NCBI GenBank assembly: GCA_038380435.1
Contig: JAWZYU010000030.1
Location: 63,127,817-63,191,816 of the forward strand
Direction of reading: 5' to 3'
DNA length: 64,000 nt
Origin: Ryuthela nishihirai
Taxonomy: Eukaryota > Arthropoda > Arachnida > Araneae > Heptathelidae
A program made the position numbers and the translations under genes. Shown piece by piece: positions 44,776-56,073 of the stretch. The notes beneath the pieces were generated by a model. It was not told the DNA's origin, ran no database searches, and saw only the letters and a program-made list of their open reading frames with translations. Each line of letters opens with the position of its first letter. Position 1 is the stretch's first letter.

Positions 44776-45589
44776 TACAAGTAAGGTCGACAGTCCCTTT
44801 CTTCCGCAAGAGCCTTTCCCTCTACCCAAACAATGCTAGCCTTCCTATTCTCTCCATCCCCCAAAAGACACCCTTCATTACGCAAGCAATTTTAACCTTC
44901 GTTTTTTGCAACAACTTCATTTCTTCTGCACGAGCAATGCAAACATTTCCTTCCTCTTCTGCAGCAACAGCATTCACTCTCTCTGCTACCATTCACCGCT
45001 TTCATTTCTTGCTCTTTTTTCCATCAAAAGCATTCCTTCTGCCCAAGGTAAGTTCCCATTCTCTTCCCTTTGTCCCCTCAAAGCCTTCCCTATGGATGAA
45101 TATTGCTCTCATTAACGTCCTACCCTTTTCTGCACCATTTGCATTCTCTGTCCAAATATTGCCTTTTTTTTCCTCTTTCCCAACTAAGGTATCCATTCAT
45201 TATCCTAATATTTTAGTACTACCATTCCCTCTTCAAAACAGCGCTACCATTAATATTTTTCCGTTTATGCACCAACAACATTTATTCCACACAAGTGACC
45301 CCATGAGAAATCAATGCAAAAGTAATGTTACCATTTATTTGATGCCTTTTGTAACTGTCTCTTTCTTCCCCCAACTATCCCGTGCATTAATTTTTTACTC
45401 AACCCAAGTCATGCTACTATTCATCATCTGCTTTTTATATTTAGAGAATTCGTTCTGAAAAAAAGTCTTATCATTTCTTGTCTTCCTTCTGCATATTAGC
45501 AAGAGCATTCAGTTCGTCTGAGAGTTTCGTTGCCATTCCGTTACTGCAAAAGATTCATCTATTCCTAACCCCCAATCGTCCACATGGTA
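44776..45589. repeat. Decayed repeat region, continued
   Basis: Same pyrimidine-rich style as 43-44.4 kb (gcaacattcat-like phrases), progressively less regular. No gene seen. Confidence 0.45.
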
Positions 45590-46005
45590 CAGTCGCTCAA
45601 AAAAGTATCCGAACACTATGGTTGATGACAGAATTCAGGAAAAACATCTGGCCACGATTTTTTTAGAAATGAGTGATTTGGCAACCTTCGCGTCACGTGA
45701 TTACAGAATTCAGGAAAAATATCTGGAGCGTGTACAGCAACTGTACACGCTCCAGTTACCGTTCACAGCAAACTGGAGCGTGTCCAGTTACTGGCCGCTC
45801 CAGTTACTGCACACGCTCCGGTTTGCTGTGAACGGTAACTGGAGCGTGTACAGTTGCTGTACACGCTCCAGATATTTTTCCTGAATTCTGTAATCACGTG
45901 ACACGAAGGTTGCCAGATCACTAATTTCTAAAAAAAATCGTGGCCAGATATTTTTTCCGAATTCTGTCATCAACCATAGTGTTCAGATACTTTTTTGAGC
46001 GACTG
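45590..46005. mobile_element. Foldback MITE, symmetrical composite (416 bp)
   Basis: Between TA (45588-45589) and TA (46006-46007). Both outer arms, both inner gattacagaattcagg arms and both GGAGCGTGTACAG modules are present, so this copy shows the complete palindromic plan. Confidence 0.9.
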
Positions 46006-47202
46006 TACCACGAGCGATACCATTCCCCACTTTCCTTTTGCCTGATAGCGAGAAGACCTAGATTAGCAGCCGATTGCTTTCCCCCCTCCCTTCTTCTTCT
46101 CCCCCCCCCCCCCCATTCATTGCCATATCCATTTGCCCGCGTGACGCTTGTGTGATTCGATGTTTGCTCATGCACTCTGTCCAGGCTCGACAAAGTCGAC
46201 GAAATCGAACTCATTAAAAATAATTTCATCCCAAATTGCTTGATTGCGTTGTCCTTAAGACTTCCAAAGCAAATTCTCTTCCAGGAATCACTAAAACTTT
46301 TCCAATAAATCAGAACAAATAGAATTAATCTACTCAAGGTCAAAACTCTCTTAAAGACGGAAATGACTTCCGCTTATAATCTTCCATTTTTGGCGAAAAC
46401 CTGTAAAACGTAAGACACAATTTAATTTTTCAGAAATATTTTAATGAAACTTTCCAATTTATTTTTACCTGCATAAAGAAATCATTGCAGACAATCTTTT
46501 TATCGTAAATTTCTATAATTTTATTTAGAGGTAATAAAGGTATCACTTTTTTTTCTTTTAATAAATAATATAATAAATATAAAACGACTGAATTTCTGTA
46601 TATCTTAAAAGCATAATTTTTTCAAATTAATTTTTAACACAATACCAGAAGCGAAATTTTTTCTCGGCCACCGACGGTTTTATTCGCACTCACTCGTGCA
46701 TTTCTGAAAATCGTCGGTGGAATTCTTTCCCCCCCCCCCCCACAGGAAACGATACTCGGAAAGGAATCGGGCGCCTAAAGAGAGGTCACGTGCTTCCTTA
46801 ACATTTAGATTTTCAAAGAGCAATTTGCTGCTCGCGCCCTGTTAGTCTCTCGTAGAAACGAAAGTGGCATTCCTCTTCACTGCGACTAGGAGAGATCTCT
46901 GCTGCTTCCACTTCTGTTGCCAGTTCTACCTAGCGAAGTGAAAGGAAAAGAATTCTTAGCACACTTTGTTTTTTCTTCGATTCGAAAAGCTTCTTCTACT
47001 GCTTGTTCCTCTGTTTTGATTTTCCGTTTCTTCTCAAAGATTTGAATTTAATTGCTTGTTTTAAATCCTTACGAAAAGAACAAACTTTTTAAGGGAAATT
47101 ATATAATATATATAAATGGTGGGAATTTTTTTTATCGTAATTGTCTATTGTGATTATGTTTTTTTTTATTGTTTACATATGTATCTGATTTTCAAATAGA
47201 TG
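46006..47202. other. Intergenic sequence, nothing recognised
   Basis: Includes C-runs (46101, 46729) and a small hairpin CCACCGACG...CGTCGGTGG (about 46669-46713). No coding signal seen. Confidence 0.5.
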
Positions 47203-47432
47203 CAGTCGCTCAAAAAAAAAAGTATCCGAACACTATGGTTGATTACAGAATTCAGAAAAAATATCTGGCAACGATTTTTTAAAAGAAATTATTGATCTGG
47301 CTACCTTCGTGTCACGTGACACGAAAGTTGCCAGATCATTAATTTCTAAAAAAAAAAAATCGTTGCCAGATATTTTTTCCCCTGAATTCTGTAATCAACC
47401 ATAGTGTTCGGATTCTTTTTTTTGAACGACTG
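47203..47432. mobile_element. Foldback MITE, simple form
   Basis: CAGTCGCTCAAAAAAAAAAG to TTGAACGACTG. The right flank is TA; the left flank has mutated to TG. Confidence 0.85.
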
Positions 47433-48283
47433 TACAACTGTTTCATTGTCGCCCGACATCAAAATCTGAAATCATTATTTTTTTTAATCAAAATATACTA
47501 ATATGAATTTTTTTTAATAAAAGAATGCATGAAAGAAATGAAAGAAGAAAATTGTTCAGACTTTTTAAAAAACATTTTGCAAATTTATCGAAATTGCGAT
47601 TTACACTTTTTTACCTTTTCTGATCAGTAAATCTGAAGAGCTACACGAATTATTGAAATAGATATATTTAACCCAACGCATTTATAATTGCTTTGAAATA
47701 TATATACATAAATTTAGAAAACAATAACATACGAACAATCGAAATTTATTAGAAATTTAATTTCCTGTTGCCAGTCAGCACATAGGAAGTTTCAGCAATT
47801 TTTCCGGAACAGAATTGCACATCAGAATGTTGTAAAACTAAAATCGTATCGCAGTTTAGTCTAAAAACGCCACCTGACTTGCTATGCTATGACGTTTAAT
47901 AAAAAAACAAAGCTTATTGTGTTCCAAATTAAATAAACTTCGTATCTAATATAATAATTTAAACAAGTATACGTAATTATTTTTGCAACTTTCGTTATTA
48001 AGACTTGCAACATTTTTAAAAAGTTTCGGAAATTCTGTTAATGTTTCGTGCTCTTTATAGACTTATTGCAAGGAAATCACAAAAACACGCCGGAGAGGAG
48101 TTGCAAGACACTAAAAAAAGAGCGAAAAATAATTGAATTATCAGTAGCTGTGCGCTTCTCTGGTGAAGGGGAAGATAGCATTTTCTTCGGAAGGAAAAGC
48201 ACGTTGTTAGATAAACATTAAACGATTGAGTAATCGAGACGGATGCTTAAAATGAACGCGGTTGGTTGGAACAGCAGAAGAAG
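47433..48283. other. Intergenic sequence, nothing recognised
   Basis: AT-rich, no repeat termini or coding signal seen. Confidence 0.5.
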
Positions 48284-48580
48284 TCTTAATAGGTAGAGGA
48301 AGAGGCGTGGCCCTGCTGCATTCGGTCTTAATAGGTAGAGGAAGAGGCGTGGCCCTGCTGCATTCGGTCTTAATAGGCAGAGGAAGAGGCGTGGCCCTGC
48401 TGCATTCGGTCTTAATAGGTAGAGGAAGAGGCGTGGCCCTGCTGCATTCGGTCTTAATAGGTAGAGGAAGAGGCGTGGCCCTGCTGCATTCGGTCTTAAT
48501 AGGTAGAGGAAGAGGCGTGGCCCTGCTGCACTCGGTCTTAATAGGTAGAAGAAGAGGCGTGGCCCTGCTGCACTCGGTCT
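48284..48580. repeat. 42-bp minisatellite, 7 units
   Basis: The unit is GTCTTAATAGGTAGAGGAAG + AGGCGTGGCCCTGCTGCATTCG. Its length is a multiple of three, so frames are open on both strands (plus: IGRGRGVALLHSV repeated). The purine-rich strand is plus, unlike most arrays here. Confidence 0.95.
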
Positions 48581-49358
48581 CCTCAGCATAGTGCAGAAAA
48601 TCGAGTGAAACGGTGAAGATTAGAGAGAAGAGGATCATTACATTTTTTGACAGGGATCGCAATAAAAAGGATGAAGTTATATTAGGTGCTTACGATTTCA
48701 ACTCTTCTCATAGATCGCAAATGGATAGATCATGAAAATCATCGGAGGGTCAATTACCCCTCATGTTACGCCACTGATGATTAGGAGGATAGCATTCATC
48801 CGCTAAGTGGATCATCAACATGGAAATTTGAGATAAATGTCGAGGAAGACTTCAGCTTCAGTGAATAACGAGTAAGATTTCGCCAAGAGGACTCGACAGA
48901 AAAAGTGTGTCTGGAGAAAATAATCAATTGTGAGGGTTTATGAACAACTGAAGAAGCAAAACATATTTGTAAAGGAAGAATGCTGAGAGTCTGCAAGCAG
49001 AAATGAATATATTTGGGGAAACAAACAACTGTGAGGTTTTACGAGCAGTGGACAAGTGCGATGGATTTGAAGAAGCACACAGCTGAAATTTCGCAAACAG
49101 AATTGAAGAAGTAAGAGAGATTCGAAGACGTGCATAACAGAGGTTTTTTGAGAGTGAATTTCAAAGTTGTATTTGGGCAAAGGCAGACAGAAATATTAAA
49201 GAGCAAGGTGAGACGAAGCAGAAAAAAAGAGGTGAAAAAGGGTTTGAAGACACAAGGATGATGCAAAAAAAAGAAAAATAAAATTTACAGCAAATGAATA
49301 ATTCGCGTTGATGTGCATGAAATAAATCAAAGAAACAAATCGGAAATCAAAAATTCTG
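48581..49358. other. Intergenic G/A-rich sequence, possibly decayed repeat
   Basis: Phrases such as gaagaagcaaaacat, ggaagaatgctgag and gaagaagcacacagctg recur loosely. Minus frames here are low-complexity and unlike known proteins. Confidence 0.4.
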
Positions 49359-49645
49359 GAAAGAAAAAAAGTGTAGGTAAGAAAAAAGTAAACAGAAAAT
49401 GATACGAACGGAATTCCGGTGATTGCAATAAGGGAGATTGCAATAAGGGAGATTGCATGGAAAGAAAAAAAGTGTAGGTAAGAAAAAAGTAAACAGAAAA
49501 TGATACGAACGGAATTCCGGTGATTGCAATAAGGGAGATTGCAATAAGGGAGATTGCATGGAAAGAAAAAAAGTGTAGGTAAGAAAAAAGTAAACAGAAA
49601 ATGATACGAACGGAATTCCGGTGATTGCAATAAGGGAGATTGCAA
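49359..49645. repeat. 101-bp tandem repeat, 3 units
   Basis: GGAAAGAAAAAAAGTGTAGG ... GGAATTCCGGTGATTGCAAT repeats three times. Each unit ends with a nested 15-bp repeat (gggagattgcaataa). Confidence 0.93.
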
Positions 49646-49995
49646 TAGGATGTTGCTTGCAAGTTCAAAGATCAGTTTATTAATTTAGAAAACACATAAG
49701 ATAATTCAAATATGATGATTTTTAAATCTTTTCGGCAATCATTCTGCCATTTTCAGGAAACAGCACTTGTTCGAGAAGCGCTGTTTAGAAAGATAAAATT
49801 CTGCAGCAGTCGCAACTCCCTGCAAAAGACAGCAGCGTTCGAGGAAAAAAAAAACGTTAAATTTTGCATAATTGAATTGTTCTATCTTCTGTGAATTTAA
49901 GAAACTAATATTACCGAATAACAGAGCCAGCCACGGATTTCGAATAAATATTTTTTCCTAAATTATAGCTGATGATTGATTATATGGTATCTAGT

Positions 49996-50411
49996 ACAGA
50001 TTAACTGGGGGCGGGGGTAGGGGTGACTCAGTCGGTAGCGCGCCGGGCTCGTAATCTGTAGTTCCCAGGTTCGAGTCCCAGATGGGTCAGCGTTGAGATT
50101 TATCTTCGCAAAATTCCCCGCCCTGCCCACGGTCAGTAGGGGACACCGATGGGCTTGGAAAGGCCGCCGTCCGTCGGATGGGACGTTAAGCCGTGGGCCC
50201 GTGTGCGGGAGAGCCATACCCTGTGCACGTTAAAGAACACGCTGGATGACCTTGACGGGAGGCTACCATCTGTCTCCCAACAGCTGTTCCAGTGGGTCCC
50301 CTCCCCCAACCGTCTCTGAGCCTTCGGGGTCCATGTGATCTGGCCATTTAGCCCATTGTGTGCAAAAAAGTGCATCTCAGAAGTAAAACAACCCAAACAA
50401 CAGATTAACTG
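49996..50411 (+). mobile_element. SINE-A with perfect 12-bp duplication
   Basis: ACAGATTAACTG at 49996-50007 and 50400-50411. The head has a small insert (gggggtaggggtgactcag) before the A box; the tail is aaaacaacccaaac. Confidence 0.9.
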
Positions 50412-51542
50412 TACTAGAAGACTTCAGATGTCTGCTTTTGTCCATTAGATCACTGCAGATGTTGCACAAAGCATTAGGATGCTTCTAATCTGCCAGCTGG
50501 CTAGATGAGATCACTGCGAAGTAGCACATGGTGATCTAAAAGTGTTCAAGAAATCGTGTTTGCTGTTGCGAGGTCTGCAATTGCTCCATCAGTTGTGCAA
50601 AAGTGGTGGTATCCCACCTCAAGCAACAAGTGACGTCACAAGCCATCATGAAGACGGAAGTGACTTAATGAGACAAATGCAATTTCCGTTCTTACGTATG
50701 CCATCACTGTTTCGTATCAACATAGGTGTTCTGAGATGTAAGAGTACTTACACAGAAAGTGGTTTCAGGGATTTGGCCACATTAATATTTACTCACTTTC
50801 TGGCGACTTAAAACCATTAAAAAACAACGGAAGTGACTCTAAACTAAAGCGTGCACTTTAGTTCCAGTTCCTCTGAGGGTCCTCTTATTGATAACTGACT
50901 TGTTTTCAGACACAGGAAGTTTAGAAATCTTAATATCGCCAATCTGCTTTCTGTGCGGCTGTACCTTAAAAAGTTTTGCCTCACCCAGCAGGAATGCTGC
51001 CTACCTAGAAAGCGAGAGCAAACCTTCAGAACTATGTTTCAAATTTCGCCATTTTCTGTGGAGCGTTTCTTGAGATCATCGCTTCTTAAAAGGATGTCTC
51101 AGTGAATGTGGGTTGTGGATGCCAACTGATCGAACATCCCTTTTGCGTAGGGGCTTTCATTTTCTGGATGAAATCACTTCGTAGCCATCCTTCCTAGCAA
51201 TTCTTATTCATTCAGTTTGCAGAAAGTTGTTTCTCTTGTACGCAAAACTTGAACGTTGCATCGAAAACGAAGACCTTTTTTTTACAACCATTTCATATCA
51301 GAATAACTTCACTCTTCGAAGTTTTTGCTGGAAATCCTGCAAATAATCGCTTTCTATTTCTTCTGCTGTTTCTACCTAACTGCAATATGGAGATATTTTG
51401 GATAATTAAAAAAAACTCCTCTACAATATTAGAAGTCGGTTATTTGTTAATAAAGTTAGAAGGTGCTTCCTCCACCATAAAAATGGTAACATCTTTTTGA
51501 TCCCGGACAAACTCTCGGTAATATTAAGTTGTGTTGACAATA
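50412..51542. other. Intergenic sequence, nothing recognised
   Basis: Apparently single-copy. Short plus frames (50542-50811, 51249-51500) have no recognisable product and no splice-linked continuation I could see. Confidence 0.45.
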
Positions 51543-51550
51543 CATTAGAT

Positions 51551-51957
51551 CAGTGGTTCTCAACCTTTTATGCTTCACGTATGGAAATGTGTAACTGGCG
51601 TACCCCTTGTATAGATAGATAAAACTGTAGTTATAATATAACAATGATTATTTTTACTTTGTTACTAGATCTAGCAACTTTTGAGCTCTCACAGCATACA
51701 GTCGCTCAAAAAAGTATCCGAACACTACGGTTGATTACAGAATTCAGAAAAAATATCTGGCAACGATTTTTTTTTTAATCAGTGACCTGGCAACCTTCGT
51801 GTCACGTAACACGAAGGTTACTAGATCACTCATTTCTAAAAAAAATCGTTGCTAGATATTTTTTCTGAATTCTGTAATCAACCGTAGTGTTCGGATACTT
51901 TTTTGAGTGACTGTACTCCAAAAACGTTTACCGCGTACCCCACCTTGAAAACCCCTA
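51551..51957 (+). mobile_element. hAT-type MITE with perfect duplication, interrupted by a foldback MITE
   Basis: CAGTGGTTCTCAACC to AAAACCCCTA, flanked by CATTAGAT (51543-51550 and 51958-51965). The foldback MITE at 51699-51913 sits inside at TA. Confidence 0.92.
51699..51913. mobile_element. Foldback MITE, simple form, nested
   Basis: Between TA (51697-51698) and TA (51914-51915), inside the hAT-type MITE. Confidence 0.9.
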
Positions 51958-52000
51958 CATTAGATAATCATAAAACTAAATATATTCCTAACCCATATAA

Positions 52001-52280
52001 AACCTGGATCGTGTGGGCTCACTCACGGAAATATTGAGCGTGTGCAGTTACCGTTCACAGCAAACTGGAGCGTGTGCAGTAACTACACACGCTCCAGTTT
52101 GCTGTGAACGGCAACTGGAGCGTGTACAGTTGCTGTACACGCTCCAGATATTTTTCCTGAATTCTGTAATCACGTGACACGACGGTTGCCAGATCACTAA
52201 TTTCTAAAAAAATCTTTGCCAGATATTTTTTCTGAATTCTGCAATCAACCATAGTGTTCGGATACTTTTTTGAGCGACTG
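52001..52280. mobile_element. Foldback MITE, composite form
   Basis: The left end is the inner module ggatcgtgtgggctcactca; the right end is the standard TGAGCGACTG then TA. Confidence 0.82.
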
Positions 52281-53291
52281 TACAACTGCTTGCATCAGAC
52301 CAATATCGAAAAAAAGAAAATGCAACCAAAAATCTATGTTCCATTTATTAGAAATTAATGCAAACGAGAAAGAATCTCCGACTCTATCAGCATAAGGACC
52401 CAGAATTACTGTCTGTGGTTCTTATTTAAAATGCTGCACTGGCGAATAGCCGTTCACCTTCTGTGGTTAATCCATCAATGCTACTGGGGGGGGGGGGTGC
52501 CAACCATAAAGACCACGACTCTCCAGAAATCGAGCGAGGGAGAAGCGATGCAGAAGTTTTTTGCTTCTTTCAAAATGCATAAATCATTCTCCAGTTTCTT
52601 TGTAAGCAAAGTTTTTTCTGCTTATGTAATAGAGACGTTGGGATATTTTTTTTTTCCCTGTTTACTCTTTGGAGTCGTTTAAGTTCAACAAATTACATTC
52701 GATTCAGCGCGTGACTTTTCCTTATGCTTTTCATTGAATAAATGAACGAATTTTCGGAACTCCTTACTAGTAATAAACGAATGAAATAAAATTATAGAGA
52801 TTTATATGAAGGAAAAAATATTCGTGATTTCTTTTAAAGCTCCTTTCTTTACATTTGAAAAGTATCTCCAAAGTTAATGTGCCCTTTTTAATTTTTCCCT
52901 TCTGCACATTCCTATATTGTTATCACTGATAAGAAAGAACACTGATTATTTGGACTTTAAGCATAGGGACATAATATTCGTAAATTTACATTCATACAGA
53001 CGCGTTTTTTTTTTTTAAATGCATTTGAATTAATTTTAGTTTAGATTTAAATATTAGTTTAGATATATTTTTTCATGATTATGGGTCTATGGGTTTTCAA
53101 ATTACTTTATTAAGCTGTGCTTCTAGATTTAAATTTTAAAGCAGTTATAAAATTTTAATCTCAAAGCGTGTGTTATGCCAATGGGATCTGGCAATAGCAA
53201 GGAAGTTCTTAAGGTACGTTTCTCTTTAAACTCGGGAGAAATGTTCGAAAAGTTTCAATGAGTCGAAGATTTATTTTTGATATTTTGCGTA
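52281..53291. other. Intergenic sequence, nothing recognised
   Basis: AT-rich with a G-run near 52486. No coding signal seen. Confidence 0.5.
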
Positions 53292-53584
53292 CAGTCGCTC
53301 AAAAAAATATCCGAACAATATAGTTGATTACAGGAAATGAATTTCCTGAATGTTTTTCCTGATGAATTCAGGAAAAACATCTGGCAACGATTTCTTTTAG
53401 AAATTAGTGATCTGGCAACGTTTTTTTAAATAGAAATCAGCGATCTGGCAACCTTCGTAAGATTGCCAGATCACTAATTCGTACACCTTCGTGTAAGGTT
53501 ACCAGATCACTAATTTCTAATCGTTGCCAGATATTTTTCCTGAATTCTATAATCAACCATAGTGTTCGGATATTTTTTTGACTG
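53292..53584. mobile_element. Foldback MITE, rearranged
   Basis: Between TA (53290-53291) and TA (53585-53586), with the right terminus shortened (TTTTTTTGACTG). Extra copies of the gatctggcaac arm segment are present inside. Confidence 0.82.
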
Positions 53585-54485
53585 TACATGGTGAATAGTG
53601 AAGTCTTTGTTTACAAAAGTTAAATCTTTGGTAAAAAAAAACAACTGCTAATATAAACATTTCGTTCTTCTAAAAAAAAAAACTACTGAAAGGTTTTGGT
53701 TTTGCCTTTCAGTACGTATTATAAAAGCCGGGGTATTTTTTATATGTGTTTATTTTTATGATGTGCATAATTCGGAAAATAAGAAATGCATTTGTATGTT
53801 AAAAAATCAAAGCCGTTCTTCATTTTGTTGAAGTAAATGTGCTGACTGCAAAAATAATTCTAATAAATTTCTTTGTTGAAATATCTTTGCAAGAGAAAAA
53901 AAACACGAAATGCAGCTAAGGCAGTGTGGGGGAGGGGCGGGAAACGAGGATTTGCGTGACAAGTTGGATTAATGAATCATAGCGGTGCTCGTGCATTTAA
54001 TGAACGTTGTATTTTAATTTTTTCGAGAAACAACTTTCTGCAACTAATCGATGCGTTATTATTGAGAATTGTCCCAAAGGCACTGTGCACCGAGGGAGGG
54101 CGCTTTTCTAAGGAAAAAGCACAACACGTTGGCAACCCACAGCAAAATGCACATTCACTGACATCCTTTAGAAAGCGATAGAATCGAAACGCTCCACTGC
54201 AAACACCAACTTGGAATGCCTCCCTGCTCCATCACTACTGCCGAGTAGAAGACAGCACCAATGCATTACTGACCCATACACATAGGAACCTGTTAGATCA
54301 TCTGCATATCCTATTAATTCGCCGTTGTTCTATACACCAAATGCACTTTATGAAGAAAAATAATCAATGTCCCACATCAATGAAAAGGAAAATCTTAACA
54401 TTTGTTTTATTTTTTTAAAAGCTGTTACTCTTGTAACTTTTCGTGTCTTGTCAGGCAGACCTCTAAAGAGAATTGCTTTCTAAAA
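53585..54485. other. Intergenic sequence, nothing recognised
   Basis: No repeat termini. A 69-codon plus frame (53972-54181) is not recognised. Confidence 0.45.
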
Positions 54486-54882
54486 GGGGGCGGGAGGGGG
54501 GGCTCAGTCGGTGGCGCACCAGGCTCGTAATCTGTAGTTCCCAGGTTCGAGTCCCAGCTGGGTCAGCGTTGAGATGTATCTCCGCAAAATTCCCCGCCCT
54601 GCCCACGGTCAGTAGGGGACACCGATGGGCTTGGAAAGGCCGCCGTCCGTCGGATGGGACGTTAAGCCGTGGCCCCGTGTGTGAGAGAGAGTCATACCCT
54701 GTACACGTTAAATAACACGCTGGATGGCCTTGACGGGAGGCTACCATCTGTCTCCCAACAGCTGTTCCAGTGGGTCCGCTCCCCCAACCTTCTCTGAGCC
54801 TTCGGGGTCCTTGTGATCTGGCCATTTAGCCCATTTTGTGCAAAAAAAGTGCCGCTCAGAGGTAAAAAACAACCAACCTATA
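54486..54882 (+). mobile_element. SINE-A, full length
   Basis: The head GGGGCGGGAGGGGGGGCTCAG has an altered A-box region. Body and tail (gtaaaaaacaaccaacc) are complete. Confidence 0.85.
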
Positions 54883-55799
54883 CAAAGCTTTCGAAAGGAG
54901 TGGAAATTAGCTTTGGAGGCCGAAGGTTAAAGTTTCGCAATTTGGAGGAGGAAGAGGACATAACGTTGAGAACTTTCGAATCACTACGGTGCCACAACTG
55001 AGATTTTCTCTGCTGGTTCTGCACCCTGCCTTTAATGAGAAAGAGACGCTTCACTGTGCTGGAACATTAAGCCTTAGGTCCCCTTCTATAAAGTATCAAA
55101 GGTATAGTCTGATTCTATCGGAAGGGTTCTGGTTAAGATTACCAACTCTGAGAACCACAAATACTTCAGAAATTCTGAATTATTTGCCCTGAAGCCCCCC
55201 CCCCCCCCCCCTCTCTCCCTCCCTCCCTCTTCAGGCTCCCATGGCTGACTGTCTCGTGATCTGTCTTTTTCTGACCACTTCTCGGTATCAGGAGGAGATG
55301 CTGTTGAGAACATTTCTCTTCGCATCTTCGGTCTCTTATCAGATGATTCCGAAAAACCAAAACCTCTCGGTGGTCTTGGAGAATTGAAGTGATTAGGTGA
55401 CGTCGAAGTTGAATCTCAGTTGCTTAATTGATATCTCAAATAGATTTACATTTTTCGATTACTTCGTAGAGTTCGTTAGCATATGAACAGAAAGTTATAC
55501 TATGTTTGTTTGTAAACAGTTTTTCCAAAAATTGGAAGGTTGAATATTGTAGTAACGTTTCGGCAGAAACCTTGATTTTCTCAGCAATGCTTTCTATTCT
55601 AAATACAACAGCTTAACGGTGAATCCGCGTTCAACGGAGTATTACCGCACGCTACTCCGTTCATCATTAAAAAATAAAACAATAATGATAATTATGTAGC
55701 AATACGTTAGTAAAAATTTCATCATATTGTATTGAAAGTCATCGGATAATTGACTTTCTACTGTATCGTGTATCGAATCTTAGCGGTATTTCTTTAGTG
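54883..55799. other. Intergenic sequence, nothing recognised
   Basis: Contains a C-run followed by TCTCTCCCTCCC (55194-55230). Short frames only. Confidence 0.5.
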
Positions 55800-55801
55800 T
55801 A

Positions 55802-56073
55802 CAGTCGCTCAAAAAAGTATCCGAACACTATGGTTGATTACAGAATTCAGAAAAAATATCTGGCAACGATTATTTAGAAATTAGTGATCTGGCAACCTTC
55901 GTGTCACGTGACACGAAGGTTGCCAGATCACTAATTTCTAAATAATCGCTCTGGCAACCTTCGTGTCACGTAACACGGTTGCCAGATCACTAATTTCTAA
56001 AATAATCGTTGCCAGATATTTTTTCTGAATTCTGTAATCAACCATAGTGTTCGGATATTTTTTTGAGCGACTG
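55802..56073. mobile_element. Foldback MITE with a partly tripled centre
   Basis: Between TA (55800-55801) and TA (56074-56075). The centre segment (agatcactaatttctaaataatcg) is present in extra copies, making the palindrome longer on the right side. Confidence 0.88.

Noticed and set aside
50542..50811. 89-codon plus frame near 50.5 kb
   Set aside because: No family recognised, no flanking splice signals or coding bias I could defend.
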